Assembly: GCA_002238415.1 (NCBI GenBank)
Contig: MPMI01000006.1
Location: 1-64,000 of the forward strand
Source of the DNA: Desulfurellaceae bacterium bin18
GTDB lineage: Bacteria; Desulfobacterota; Binatia; Bin18
Direction: 5' to 3'
DNA: 64,000 nt
Notes under the pieces: model-generated
Database searches by the model: none
Told to the model about the DNA's origin: nothing
Seen by the model: the letters and a program-made list of their open reading frames with translations, nothing else
Made by a program: the position numbers and the translations under genes
Shown here: piece after piece, positions 36,518 to 46,733 of the stretch
How the letters are laid out: the number at the start of each line of letters is the position of its first letter
How positions within the stretch are numbered: position 1 is the stretch's first letter

Positions 36518-37096
36518 CTAGAATGAGGAGCCGAACTGCTTAAGAAACTCCAACTCCTCCAGTGTCGAAACCCGACCCAGGACGGTGTTGCGGTGGGGAA
36601 ACCGACCGAAGCGCTCAATCACCTCCTGATGTCTGACCGCATAGGAGGTACCAAAATAGGCGCGCTCTTCGGCGAGCTGCTGAAAGAGCATGACCGAGCG
36701 CTGCTGATGTGTACGATCCTCGCTATGCATAAACGGGACGTACACGAAATAGCGTTCGATCAGACGCAACTGCCGGTCAAACCCCGCGTCGATCATTTGC
36801 TCCGCTATCTGCCGTGCCAGCGGGTCGGTCGCAAAGGCGCGCGGGTCGTTGCGGAACATATTGCGGGGAAACTGATCCAGGACCAGGATAAGTGCCACAC
36901 CGCCCCGCGCCGTCTGGGTCCAGTGGGTGAGTTGACCTTGAGCGGCCAGCTCATAATCGGCCTGGAAGCGCCGGACGATCTCCCGGTCGAAGTCGGCATT
37001 CTGAACAAACCAGCGCGGTGCGTATTCTTCAAAATAGGACGGCTCGTCTCGGATTGTACTAAACCAGAAGGTCAAGATTTCTTCGATGTCGGACAT
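36518..37096 (-). CDS. DUF924 family protein
   Basis: A 192-residue all-helical protein of the DUF924 family, which has no established reaction. Typical features are ILTFWFS at the start, GGVALILVLDQFPRNMFR, the HSED motif and a C-terminal FGRFPHRNTVLGR. There is no export signal. It follows the ThDP enzyme gene on the same strand by 81 bases, which contain a stable hairpin. Confidence 0.88.
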   Translation of the reverse strand: MSDIEEILTFWFSTIRDEPSYFEEYAPRWFVQNADFDREIVRRFQADYELAAQGQLTHWTQTARGGVALILVLDQFPRNMFRNDPRAFATDPLARQIAEQMIDAGFDRQLRLIERYFVYVPFMHSEDRTHQQRSVMLFQQLAEERAYFGTSYAVRHQEVIERFGRFPHRNTVLGRVSTLEELEFLKQFGSSF

Positions 37097-37127
37097 GTGC
37101 GGACCGTCCCGGCAGGGAGTGCAGATC

Positions 37128-37152
37128 AGGGCGGGCCTGAGCGGCCCGCCCT
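37128..37152 (-). terminator. Stable hairpin after ThDP enzyme gene
   Basis: AGGGCGGGCC and GGCCCGCCCT form a perfect ten-base stem with a five-base loop downstream of the ThDP gene. No T tract follows, so it may be a rho-aided terminator or a processing barrier. Confidence 0.4.
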
Positions 37153-37177
37153 CTGACCCCGAGAGTGAACCCGAGAG

Positions 37178-38812
37178 TTAAATTGCCCGGTAGGCGGCAA
37201 ACGACTGGGTTGACGACCGCGCGCTGGGGTCGGTCACCACGTTGACCACTGCCGGCTTGCCCGAGGCGACCGCGCGTTCGAGTGCCGGCCGAATATCTTC
37301 CGGCCGTTCGACAAACTCGCCGTGCGCCCCGAATACCTTGGCCATCTCGTCATAGCGGCTGAAACCCAAGTCGCGTCCGGCGGTCATCACCCCCGCGCCG
37401 GCCCAGCCGCCGTTATTACTGATCACGATAATGGCCGGGATGTTCTTGCGGACCATGGTGTCGATTTCCATCCCGTTCATACCAAACGAACCGTCCCCGC
37501 TGAGGACGATGACCTGGGTGTCCGGTTTGGCCACTTTTGCCCCGAGTCCAAACGGCACGGCCACGCCCATGCAGCCGTTCGGGCCGGCGTTGACCCGGTG
37601 GCCGGGAGCATTGGTCGGCACCGATTGGCGCGCAAAATTGAGAATCTCATGACCGTCAACGACAATAATGGCATCGCGGTCCATAAAGTCACGGACCTCT
37701 TTGCACAAGCGGAGGGGGTGCATGGGCGAGGTGTCCGCCTGCATGATGGCGCTCATCTTTTCCTGAGAGCGTTGGTCATAGCCGCGTAGCGTATCGATCC
37801 AGGCCAGTTCGTCCCGGCCCTGGAAAGAGTCGCTGGCCTCGTCGATCAGCTGGCGTAAGACCACCTTGGCGTCACCCACGATCCCGACATCAACCGCGCG
37901 GTTGCGGCCAATCTCTTCGTCGGCGATATCGACCTGAATCATCTTGACATCTTCCGCAAAACGCGGCGCCTGTCCAAAACCCAGAATGAAATTGAAGCGC
38001 GTACCGACAACCAGCACCACATCGGCCTCTTTCCAGGCCCGGTTGCGCGCGCCCAGAAAGCTCAGGGCATGATCCTCAGGAATGACGCCACGCCCCTGTG
38101 GGGTGGTGTAAAAGGGAATGCCGGTCGTTTCAACAAACTCCTGGAGTTCCTGCATCGCGCCCGACCAGATGATGCCGGTGCCGGTAATCACCAGAGGCCG
38201 CTCAGCGCCCTTCAGCAGGGCCACCGCCTCCTTGATGAAGGCCGGATCGCCAGCCACCCGCGGGATCTGATGGGGGCGCTTGGGAAACGCCGCCTCTTCT
38301 TCTTCAATCACCCGGTAGAGCACATCGCCCGGCAGATCGACATAGACCGGACCCGGCTGGCCGCTGGTGGCCACGCGAAAGGCTTTATTGATAATTTCCG
38401 GAATGCGCCGCGCGTCTTTGACCCGCTCGGACATTTTGGTGATCGGCTTGAACATGCCGACCTGATCCATCTCCTGGAACGCGCCCATGCCGTCCTGGGA
38501 TATGGCACTCGCTCCGCCCAGAGCAACGACTGGAACGGCGTCCAGATAGGCATTGCCCACACCGGTGATCAGATTCGTAACGCCAGGGCCGGAGGCGGCA
38601 AAGCACACCCCCGGCTTGCCCAGCACCCGACTATAGGCATGGGCCGCCATGGAAGCCCCCTGCTCGTGACGCACATCGACCGAGTTAAACCCAATCTCAA
38701 TACATTTGGAGGCCACATCGACCATCGGTCCGCCAGTGATGTAGAAAACAGTATCCACGCCCTCGTCTTTGAGCGATTTGACAACTAATGAATTACCATC
38801 AACCTTTGCCAT
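37178..38812 (-). CDS. Thiamine-diphosphate-dependent enzyme (acetolactate synthase/oxalyl-CoA decarboxylase-like)
   Basis: A 544-residue ThDP enzyme. The catalytic glutamate is E50 in VRHEQGA, the ThDP-binding GDG...NN motif is in SGDGSFGMNGMEIDTM with ISNNGG, and the central domain is of the nucleotide-binding type. The sequence is like acetolactate synthase, oxalyl-CoA decarboxylase and 2-hydroxyacyl-CoA lyase; no adjacent formyl-CoA transferase or ilvN-type regulatory subunit is seen, so the catabolic role is favoured over branched-chain synthesis. It precedes the DUF924 gene on the minus strand. Confidence 0.85.
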   Translation of the reverse strand: MAKVDGNSLVVKSLKDEGVDTVFYITGGPMVDVASKCIEIGFNSVDVRHEQGASMAAHAYSRVLGKPGVCFAASGPGVTNLITGVGNAYLDAVPVVALGGASAISQDGMGAFQEMDQVGMFKPITKMSERVKDARRIPEIINKAFRVATSGQPGPVYVDLPGDVLYRVIEEEEAAFPKRPHQIPRVAGDPAFIKEAVALLKGAERPLVITGTGIIWSGAMQELQEFVETTGIPFYTTPQGRGVIPEDHALSFLGARNRAWKEADVVLVVGTRFNFILGFGQAPRFAEDVKMIQVDIADEEIGRNRAVDVGIVGDAKVVLRQLIDEASDSFQGRDELAWIDTLRGYDQRSQEKMSAIMQADTSPMHPLRLCKEVRDFMDRDAIIVVDGHEILNFARQSVPTNAPGHRVNAGPNGCMGVAVPFGLGAKVAKPDTQVIVLSGDGSFGMNGMEIDTMVRKNIPAIIVISNNGGWAGAGVMTAGRDLGFSRYDEMAKVFGAHGEFVERPEDIRPALERAVASGKPAVVNVVTDPSARSSTQSFAAYRAI

Positions 38813-38919
38813 AGACTCTACTCCCCTTTCTTCCGAATTCTTCTTGGTTCATGCCGTGTGACGGAGCATCTTATCCTTAGTGCGCCCAAAAATGCCAGAG
38901 GCGGTCAGGAGGACCTCCG

Positions 38920-39810
38920 TTACACCCGCACTACAAGACATCCCTCAGCCCGAAATGCCACACTCATCGACTCCGTAGTATACGCCACACCCCTCCGGCC
39001 AAAGGGATCAAGCAGAATCAGACCGGCTTCGCCTCGTGTCCGGCGGGTGAGGTGAGCGAGAGCAGTACGAGCGGCCTGTGCGGGGTCTTTGCCGCCGCGC
39101 AGCAATTCCACCGCCGTGCGGGCCAGGGTCGCCCGAATAATCTGCTCGCCATCGCCCGTTGCCGAGCACGCGCCCATTGCGCTGTCCGCATACGTCCCGG
39201 CCCCAATGACAGCGGAGTCACCCACGCGACCGGAGCGCTTGTCGAACACGCCGCCGGTTGAGGTTGCCGCCGCCAGCCTGCCCGACGAATCTAAGGCAAC
39301 CGCCCCCACCGTACCGGGTTCGCCATTGGTCCGTTGCGCCTGTCCTGAGCCTAGGCGAAGGGCCTGCCAACGCTGGTGTTGACGGGGGGCAATCAGTTCG
39401 TCTGCCGCAGCTTGCGGCAGTCCGTGCTCGCGTGCGAATCGTTCCGCACCCTGGCCGACGAGAAACACGTGTCGCCCGTCTGCCATGACCTCCCAAGCAA
39501 GGCGGATGGCGTTCTTGATGTTCCTGGCCGCTCCCACGGCACCAGTCTGAAATGTCGAACCATCCATGAGGGAGGCGTCAACTTCGACGGTCCCGTCTTC
39601 TGTCAGACACGAGCCAAAGCCGGCGTTGAAGAGAGGATGATCTTCGAGGGTCACGGTGGCTTGCACAACCGCATCGAGTGCGGTTCCACCCCGAACAAGA
39701 ATACCCCAGCCTGCCTCAAAAGCGGCCGTCAATCCTGATCGACGCTCGGCTTGCAGTGCTGATGGCGTCACAGCTCCGGCGCCGCCATGGAGGATCAGAG
39801 CCGGAGTCAT
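38920..39810 (-). CDS. Isoaspartyl peptidase/L-asparaginase (Ntn hydrolase)
   Basis: A 296-residue N-terminal-nucleophile hydrolase cut by self-cleavage into two subunits. The nucleophile is probably T167 in GEPGTVGAVALD; LILHGGAGAV opens the chain and ATSTGGVFDKRSGRVGD follows the nucleophile. The variable linker before T167 holds a repeat-encoded segment (ALRLGSGQAQ, about residues 150-159) that looks like an in-frame palindromic insertion. Members hydrolyse beta-aspartyl peptides or asparagine. The gene stands between the ThDP enzyme and acyl-CoA dehydrogenase genes with no clear functional link. Confidence 0.9.
   Translation of the reverse strand: MTPALILHGGAGAVTPSALQAERRSGLTAAFEAGWGILVRGGTALDAVVQATVTLEDHPLFNAGFGSCLTEDGTVEVDASLMDGSTFQTGAVGAARNIKNAIRLAWEVMADGRHVFLVGQGAERFAREHGLPQAAADELIAPRQHQRWQALRLGSGQAQRTNGEPGTVGAVALDSSGRLAAATSTGGVFDKRSGRVGDSAVIGAGTYADSAMGACSATGDGEQIIRATLARTAVELLRGGKDPAQAARTALAHLTRRTRGEAGLILLDPFGRRGVAYTTESMSVAFRAEGCLVVRV
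39337..39363. repeat. Palindromic mini-repeat inside the asparaginase gene
   Basis: CGCCT (39337-39341) and AGGCG (39353-39357) flank a GTCCTGAGC core that continues into GAAGGGC. It resembles the GTCCTGAGC..CGAAGG dispersed repeats of many proteobacteria. It is in frame and encodes about ten residues of the pre-nucleophile linker. Confidence 0.55.
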
Positions 39811-39842
39811 GACGAAAAAGGACGGGCGCCGCTGGTGGCTAT

Positions 39843-40982
39843 CTACAGGTCCAGCGTCTGCGCCACCACTTCACGGTGCGTCGGGGCACTGCCGAAGGCG
39901 GCTTCGGACGCCAGGCCGCGCCGATAAAAGAGGTGCATATCGTGCTCCCAGGTAAACCCGATACCACCGTGAACCTGAATGGCCTCGCTGGTCACCGTCT
40001 TGCACATATCGCTGCAATACGCCTTGGCCATAGGCACGGCCTGGGATGCTTCGTCCACATTCTCATCGACCGTCCAGGCCGCGTAATAGGTCAATGAGCG
40101 CGCGTTTTCGACCTGGACCATCATATCCACACATTTGTGTTTGACGGCTTGAAAGCTACCAATCGGCTTCCCGAACTGCACTCGCTCCTTGGCGTATTCA
40201 ACCGCCATATCAAGCGCCTGCTGTCCGGTCCCGACCATCTCGGTACACAGTCCGGCGATGGCTTGCTCGAGGACGCGCTTGAGAATCGGCCAGCCCTGGC
40301 CCACCTCGCCAAGGACCTGCGAGCCGGCCACCGCAACATCCTGGAAAGCGACGTGGCACTGGCGACGGGTCATGTCAACGGTTTTCAGTTGGGTGATCTC
40401 GACCCCCGGCGACTTGGCATCGACGAGAAAGAGCGTAATGCCGTCTTCCGGAGCAGCGTGTGAGCCGGTGCGAGCGGCGACCACCATCTGATCGGCCACG
40501 TGCGCGTCCGGCACAAAAAGTTTTTCCCCGGACAGCACAAAGTCGCTGCCCCGAGCCGTTGCCGGCATCCCGATGCCGCCGGCGTCATAGCGGCCGCTCT
40601 TTTCGGCTTGGGCCAGGGTCATGACCCATTCGCCCGCCGCGACCTTGGGAAGAACGGCGTCCTTTTGCTCGTCCGAGCCGCCGACCAGCACGGCCGCACT
40701 GCCCAGGAGCACGGTCGCCAGGAACGGTCCGGGCATCAGAGACCTGCCCATCTCTTCCATCACGACAACCAGATCGAGAAAACTCCCGCCAATCCCACCG
40801 TGCTCCTCAGGAATCAGAATACCCATCCAGCCCAACTCCGCGGCCTTTTTCCAGAGCTCTGTCGCGTGGGCGCTGTCATCTTCCATCATCTTGCGTACGA
40901 ACGTGGTCGGGCATTCCGCGTCCAGGAATTTTCGAGCCGAGTCACGCAGCAGTTCTTGATCTTCACTAAAACCGAAATCCAT
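39843..40982 (-). CDS. Acyl-CoA dehydrogenase family protein (subunit lacking C-terminal GGTSEI motif)
   Basis: A 379-residue acyl-CoA dehydrogenase-fold protein. It has the N-terminal EDQELLRDSARKFLDAECP, a WVMTLAQAEKSGRYD flavin strand and IQVHGGIGFTWEHDMHLFYR near the C-terminus. The C-terminal segment reads FGSAPTHREVVAQ in place of the GGTSEIMR motif of standard enzymes. This is typical of one half of heteromeric dehydrogenases, and the other half is the next gene. AAGGGGGAAGC precedes ATG 40982. Confidence 0.88.
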   Translation of the reverse strand: MDFGFSEDQELLRDSARKFLDAECPTTFVRKMMEDDSAHATELWKKAAELGWMGILIPEEHGGIGGSFLDLVVVMEEMGRSLMPGPFLATVLLGSAAVLVGGSDEQKDAVLPKVAAGEWVMTLAQAEKSGRYDAGGIGMPATARGSDFVLSGEKLFVPDAHVADQMVVAARTGSHAAPEDGITLFLVDAKSPGVEITQLKTVDMTRRQCHVAFQDVAVAGSQVLGEVGQGWPILKRVLEQAIAGLCTEMVGTGQQALDMAVEYAKERVQFGKPIGSFQAVKHKCVDMMVQVENARSLTYYAAWTVDENVDEASQAVPMAKAYCSDMCKTVTSEAIQVHGGIGFTWEHDMHLFYRRGLASEAAFGSAPTHREVVAQTLDL

Positions 40983-40992
40983 GCTTCCCCCT

Positions 40993-42177
40993 TTAACCCT
41001 TTGGCAACCGCAGGACGCGCTCGCCAACGATATTACGCATGATCTCCGACGTCCCGCCTGCAATCGTGTACAGGCGGGAGCCTAAGGCGCGCCGCGCCCA
41101 AAAACCGTTATCGATGCCTTGATCTTCACCCAAGGCGCACTGACTGTACGGACCCAGCAGTTCCATCGCAAAATGTACCATGCGGATATAGAGTTCACTC
41201 CCGGCCAGCTTGCTGATCGAGCCTTCCGGCCCCGGCGGGTTACCGCGTAACTGTTGGGTCAGTTGTCGATAGCCGTTGAACTTCAGCGCCTGGGTTTCAA
41301 CATGAAAGGCGGCCATCTGCTGTCGCACATCCGGGTCGTCGGCTGCCGGTTGACCATTGACTTCCAGGTCTTTGATGCACGCCTTCAATCTGTCCAGCAT
41401 GGGCTCCAGGTTGTAGACCATGCCGAAGTTCGCTCGCTCGAACATGAGCGTCGTAATCGCCACCTGCCAGCCGTTATTCCGTTCGCCAACCAGATTGGCT
41501 TTGGGCACCCGGACATCCTCGAAGAAGACCTCGTTGAATTCCGCATCACCCGAGATTTGGACCAGGGGCCGGACCGTGACCCCAGGCGAGTGCATATCCA
41601 CCAGGAGATAGGACAGTCCTTTGTGCTTGGGTGCGTCGGGGTCGGTCCGCGCCACAAGAATGCAGTAGTCAGCTTTGTGGGCAAAGCTTGTCCAGACTTT
41701 CTGGCCGTTCACAACAAAGTCGTCGCCAGCGTCAACCGCCCGCGTCTGGAGGGAGGCCAGGTCCGAGCCGGAGCCCGGTTCGGAATAGCCCTGGCACCAC
41801 AGTTCATCGGCGCTGAGAATCTTGGGCACAAAACGCTCTTTCTGCTCCTCCGTTCCCCAGTGCATTAAGGTGGGGCCGACCAGCGAAATCCCCAGCGGAT
41901 TGGCTAGTCCGGGCGCGTGCACCCGGGCCATCTCCTGCTGGTAGATGGTCTGCTCCATAATCGTCGCGCCCCGACCGCCGTACTCCTGAGGCCAATGAAT
42001 GCCGACCCAGCCCGCGCCGTGCAGCTTCTTCTGCCATTCGAACTTGATCTGAAAGCGCTCTTCCTGGTCGATAATCTCGAAGGTGTCCGGATCGTAGTTG
42101 TCCGCTGGATTGGCTTCGAGCCACGAGCGCAGCTCCTGCCGAAACGTTTCTTCCTGTGGAGAATAGTCAAAGTCCAC
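40993..42177 (-). CDS. Acyl-CoA dehydrogenase
   Basis: A 394-residue acyl-CoA dehydrogenase. It has QEYGGRGATIMEQ, the flavin strand WCQGYSEPGSGSDLAS, VNGQKVWTSFAHKADYC and the C-terminal IAGGTSEIMRNIVGERVL. It ends ten bases before the start of the partner acyl-CoA dehydrogenase gene, so the two are surely cotranscribed. Pairs of this kind in steroid side-chain or branched acyl-CoA breakdown form alpha2beta2 tetramers. The substrate is unknown. Confidence 0.9.
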   Translation of the reverse strand: MDFDYSPQEETFRQELRSWLEANPADNYDPDTFEIIDQEERFQIKFEWQKKLHGAGWVGIHWPQEYGGRGATIMEQTIYQQEMARVHAPGLANPLGISLVGPTLMHWGTEEQKERFVPKILSADELWCQGYSEPGSGSDLASLQTRAVDAGDDFVVNGQKVWTSFAHKADYCILVARTDPDAPKHKGLSYLLVDMHSPGVTVRPLVQISGDAEFNEVFFEDVRVPKANLVGERNNGWQVAITTLMFERANFGMVYNLEPMLDRLKACIKDLEVNGQPAADDPDVRQQMAAFHVETQALKFNGYRQLTQQLRGNPPGPEGSISKLAGSELYIRMVHFAMELLGPYSQCALGEDQGIDNGFWARRALGSRLYTIAGGTSEIMRNIVGERVLRLPKG

Positions 42178-42212
42178 GCTGTACTCCTGTCGCGGGAAAG
42201 TATCGCGCGCGA

Positions 42213-42218
42213 ATTATA
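42213..42218 (-). promoter_or_regulatory. Consensus -10 box for the acyl-CoA dehydrogenase pair
   Basis: A perfect TATAAT reads toward the acyl-CoA dehydrogenase genes, 36 bases before the start codon. The -35 region at the right spacing is poor, so the promoter may be weak or activator-dependent. Confidence 0.4.
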
Positions 42219-42269
42219 GTTTTTGGCCGGGAGAAAGGAAAGGGGCCGGGGAGAAAGACTGCGCCCGGC

Positions 42270-42297
42270 TTGACACTTGGCCCGCGCGCTGACTAAT
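42270..42297 (+). promoter_or_regulatory. Candidate sigma-70 promoter for proS
   Basis: A consensus TTGACA (42270-42275) is followed after 16 bases by ACTAAT (42292-42297), 38 bases before the GTG start of proS. It faces away from the acyl-CoA dehydrogenase genes. Confidence 0.5.
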
Positions 42298-42335
42298 TGA
42301 GCCCGACATCTTTCTCTAGCTGATCGGGGGTCCGG

Positions 42336-44054
42336 GTGCGCTATCGCCAAACATTCATCCCAACATTACGTGAAGATCCGACTGAGGCCGAAGTCATCAG
42401 CCATAAACTCTTACTGCGCGCCGGTATGATGCGCCAGGTGGCGCGCGGCGTGTATGACTTTCTGCCGCTCGGGCTACGTGTCGTGCGGAAAGTCGAAAAC
42501 ATTGTGCGCGAAGAAATGAATCGCGCGGGGGCCCAGGAAATTCTCATGCCGGCGGTCTGTCCGGCAGAACTCTGGCAGGAGAGTGGTCGCTGGGATGTAT
42601 ACGGCAGAGAGCTACTGCGCATTAAAGATCGGCACGACCGGGATTTTTGCTTTGGGCCGACCCATGAGGAGGTTGTGACCGATATCGTCCGAAGGGAGGT
42701 CCGGTCGTACCGAGACCTGCCGCTCAATCTGTACCAGATCCAGACTAAGTTCCGGGATGAAGTCCGGCCCCGTTTTGGCTTGATGCGCGGCCGCGAGTTT
42801 ATCATGAAAGACGCCTATTCCTTTCATACCGACCTGGAAGACTGCCAGCGCGAGTATCGCAATATGTACGACGCCTATCGGCGTGTCTTTGATCGGTGTG
42901 GCTTAACCTACCGTCCGGTTGAGGCGGATACTGGGGCAATTGGAGGCAGTCTGTCGCATGAGTTCCAGGTGCTGGCGGATTCCGGTGAAGATGCCATTGT
43001 CAGCTGTGACTCGTGCGATTATGCCGCCAATGTGGAAAAAGCTGAACTTGCCCCGCCTGCGGCTCCTCCGGCTATGAACGGAGCCGCACTTACCCCAGTC
43101 GAGACCCCAGACCAACGGACTATCGAGGAAGTCTCGACCTTCCTGGGTGAGCCCCCGGAGCGCTTCGTCAAAACTCTGCTCTACGAGACCGATACGGGCG
43201 CGGTGGTCGCCGCCCTGGTGCGGGGTGACCACGAGCTCAGCGAGCCCAAGCTGAAAAACCTGCTCGGCTGCCAGTGGGTCGTACTCGCGGATGAAGAAAC
43301 CGTCCACAAGGTGACCGGCGCTCCAACCGGTTTTGCCGGCCCAGTACGGATCGAGGCCAAGCTTATCAGCGACCAGACCCTGCGGGGTGCAACAGGTCTG
43401 GTGTGTGGCGCAAACGAGCAGGACATGCATATGACCGGGCTTGATATCGCACGCGACCTGCCCGCCCTCCAGTTTGCCGACCTGCGTCGGGCGACCGTGG
43501 GCGACACCTGTCCGCGTTGCGAGCAAGGGACGTTTACCGCTCATCGCGGTATTGAAGTCGGTCAGACGTTTTATCTTGGCACGAAGTATAGCCAGGCGAT
43601 GAATGCAACCTATCTGGATGCCTCAGGCGCACAGCATCCGATGGAAATGGGCTGCTATGGCATCGGCATTACCCGGACCGTTGCGGCCGCCATTGAACAG
43701 CATCATGATGATGCCGGTATTGTCTGGCCCAAGCCGCTCGCTCCCGCGGACCTCCATATCGTGCCGGTCAATTGGAATGACGACACCACCCGGAAGGCGG
43801 CGGAAGACATCTATGCAAAACTCCAGCAAACGGGGACAGACGTATTATTTGACGATCGGGAGGAGCGTCCGGGGGTGAAATTCAAGGATGCCGACCTCTT
43901 GGGCGTTCCGCTCCGGGCCACTATTGGTGGCAAGTCTCTAGCCCGCGGGGTGATTGAATTAAAGGTCCGCGCGGATGGAGCCATGACGGAAGTACCGGCA
44001 GACCGGGCGGTCGAGGCCATCCAAAATGCACTCAGTAATCCGGAGGCCGCCTGA
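42336..44054 (+). CDS. proS: Prolyl-tRNA synthetase
   Basis: A 572-residue class II synthetase of the bacterial (E. coli-like) type. Motif 1 lies around LPLGLRVVRKVENIVREEM, motif 2 in FRDEVRPRFGLMRGREFIMK and motif 3 in GCYGIGITRTVAAA. Between motifs 2 and 3 is the editing insertion that clears Ala-tRNAPro (FVKTLLYETDTGAVVAALV region). The start is GTG at 42336 after GGGGG; no ATG suits. pyrF follows 21 bases later. Confidence 0.95.
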   Translation: MRYRQTFIPTLREDPTEAEVISHKLLLRAGMMRQVARGVYDFLPLGLRVVRKVENIVREEMNRAGAQEILMPAVCPAELWQESGRWDVYGRELLRIKDRHDRDFCFGPTHEEVVTDIVRREVRSYRDLPLNLYQIQTKFRDEVRPRFGLMRGREFIMKDAYSFHTDLEDCQREYRNMYDAYRRVFDRCGLTYRPVEADTGAIGGSLSHEFQVLADSGEDAIVSCDSCDYAANVEKAELAPPAAPPAMNGAALTPVETPDQRTIEEVSTFLGEPPERFVKTLLYETDTGAVVAALVRGDHELSEPKLKNLLGCQWVVLADEETVHKVTGAPTGFAGPVRIEAKLISDQTLRGATGLVCGANEQDMHMTGLDIARDLPALQFADLRRATVGDTCPRCEQGTFTAHRGIEVGQTFYLGTKYSQAMNATYLDASGAQHPMEMGCYGIGITRTVAAAIEQHHDDAGIVWPKPLAPADLHIVPVNWNDDTTRKAAEDIYAKLQQTGTDVLFDDREERPGVKFKDADLLGVPLRATIGGKSLARGVIELKVRADGAMTEVPADRAVEAIQNALSNPEAA

Positions 44055-44075
44055 GTCCGGGAGGCACGCACCACG

Positions 44076-44906
44076 ATGGCTCCTCGTTCCGTTAATCAGG
44101 CAAGCAACGCTCCGGCACGACTTCGGAGTTCCAGAGCAGTGAGTCGGCCTCGCGCACGCCGCCGACTTATCTTCGCGCTCGATGTTGCTTCGCTGAAAGA
44201 GGTGGATCGCTACGTTGCCCTGCTGGCAGACGAGGTCGGCCTGTTCAAGGTCGGCAAGCAACTGTTCGTGCACGCCGGTCCCGAGATTGTCCGTCGCATT
44301 CAAGCCAAGGGCGGGACGGTTTTTCTCGACCTCAAATTCCACGACATTCCCCAGACCGTGGCTTCCGCTTCAGTCGAAGCCGCCCGTCTCGGAGTACAGA
44401 TGTTGACCCTGCACGCCTCCGGCGGCACCGAGATGTTGCGGCAGGCACACAGGGCGGTTCGCGGCGTGTGTCGCGCAGAACGGCTCGCCCGCCCTGCCCT
44501 CCTGGCAGTCACTGTGCTGACGAGTCTGGGCCGAGACGACCTCAAGCAGATCGGGGTCAGTGCAGGTCCGGCGGCGCAGGTCGTTCGGCTCGCCCGGCTG
44601 GCCCAGCAGGCGGGTATTGACGGTCTGGTGGCCTCTCCTCAAGAAATTACCGCGATCCGTCGCGCCTGTGGAGACAAACTGACCCTCGTCATTCCAGGCG
44701 TTCGTCCGCAGGGCGGCACGCCCGACGATCAGAAACGGGTTCTGACGCCGCACCAAGCCATACAGGCCGGGGCGAATTATCTGGTTGTTGGCAGACCCAT
44801 TCGAGATGCCGCCGACCCGCGCCAGGCCGCACGCGATATTGTCGCGGACATGGCCCGGGGGCTGAGAGCGCGCCGTTCGACGGAGCAGACACAAGACGGC
44901 TCTTGA
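44076..44906 (+). CDS. pyrF: Orotidine 5'-phosphate decarboxylase
   Basis: A 276-residue OMP decarboxylase, the last step of UMP synthesis. The chain has LIFALDVASLKE, the catalytic FLDLKFHDIPQTV with the Lys-Asp pair, VLTSLGRDDL, and the phosphate-binding GVRPQGG and VVGRPI. An Arg/Ser-rich N-terminal extension of about 25 residues precedes the barrel, so a later start cannot be excluded. It is operonic with proS and convergent with ftsB ten bases away. Confidence 0.93.
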   Translation: MAPRSVNQASNAPARLRSSRAVSRPRARRRLIFALDVASLKEVDRYVALLADEVGLFKVGKQLFVHAGPEIVRRIQAKGGTVFLDLKFHDIPQTVASASVEAARLGVQMLTLHASGGTEMLRQAHRAVRGVCRAERLARPALLAVTVLTSLGRDDLKQIGVSAGPAAQVVRLARLAQQAGIDGLVASPQEITAIRRACGDKLTLVIPGVRPQGGTPDDQKRVLTPHQAIQAGANYLVVGRPIRDAADPRQAARDIVADMARGLRARRSTEQTQDGS

Positions 44907-44916
44907 GGTCATTCGT

Positions 44917-45243
44917 CTACTGGGACAATGAAGGCTTTGCCGGATGGAATCGATAGACAATGTCGTGTTCGCGTACGAGGATGAGCCTGTCGCGCGCGAG
45001 TTGCTCCAAAAAGACATCGTCCGTATGCAGACGCCGAATGCGCTCCTTGAGATCGGTATTCTCGCGCAACAGCGTCCGTACTTGTGTTTCCAATGCGCGT
45101 TGCTCTTCGGTCAGTTGGAAGAGGTGCAGAAGCCCACGCTCGCTCCACACGGTTGAATACATGAACAGGGCGTACACCGCCAGAACCAAGGGGAACCACA
45201 TCCAGCCGCACCGCCGCACCACCATCCATCCCATACGGAACAT
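44917..45243 (-). CDS. ftsB: Septum formation initiator family protein (FtsB/DivIC-like)
   Basis: A 108-residue bitopic protein. A membrane segment (about 14-32, WMWFPLVLAVYALFMYSTV) is followed by a coiled coil (FQLTEEQRALETQVRTLLRE) and a conserved tail with FLEQLARDRLILVREHDIVY. FtsB bridges FtsL and FtsQ in the divisome. I chose ATG 45243 to give a short cytoplasmic lead. It is divergent from eno over 83 bases; in many proteobacteria the two genes are codirectional. Confidence 0.82.
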   Translation of the reverse strand: MFRMGWMVVRRCGWMWFPLVLAVYALFMYSTVWSERGLLHLFQLTEEQRALETQVRTLLRENTDLKERIRRLHTDDVFLEQLARDRLILVREHDIVYRFHPAKPSLSQ

Positions 45244-45251
45244 TCTACTGA

Positions 45252-46610
<1,359 letters not shown>

Positions 46611-46733
46611 CACCCTGTTCTTGTGTATTTTTGTTGCAGCAAAGGCGTCGATCTGATAGAAGAAAACACAAATGCCCTTCCGCCTTTTTCCATAGACTAA
46701 GGGGTTCCCACACTCATAGCGAAGGAGGTCACT

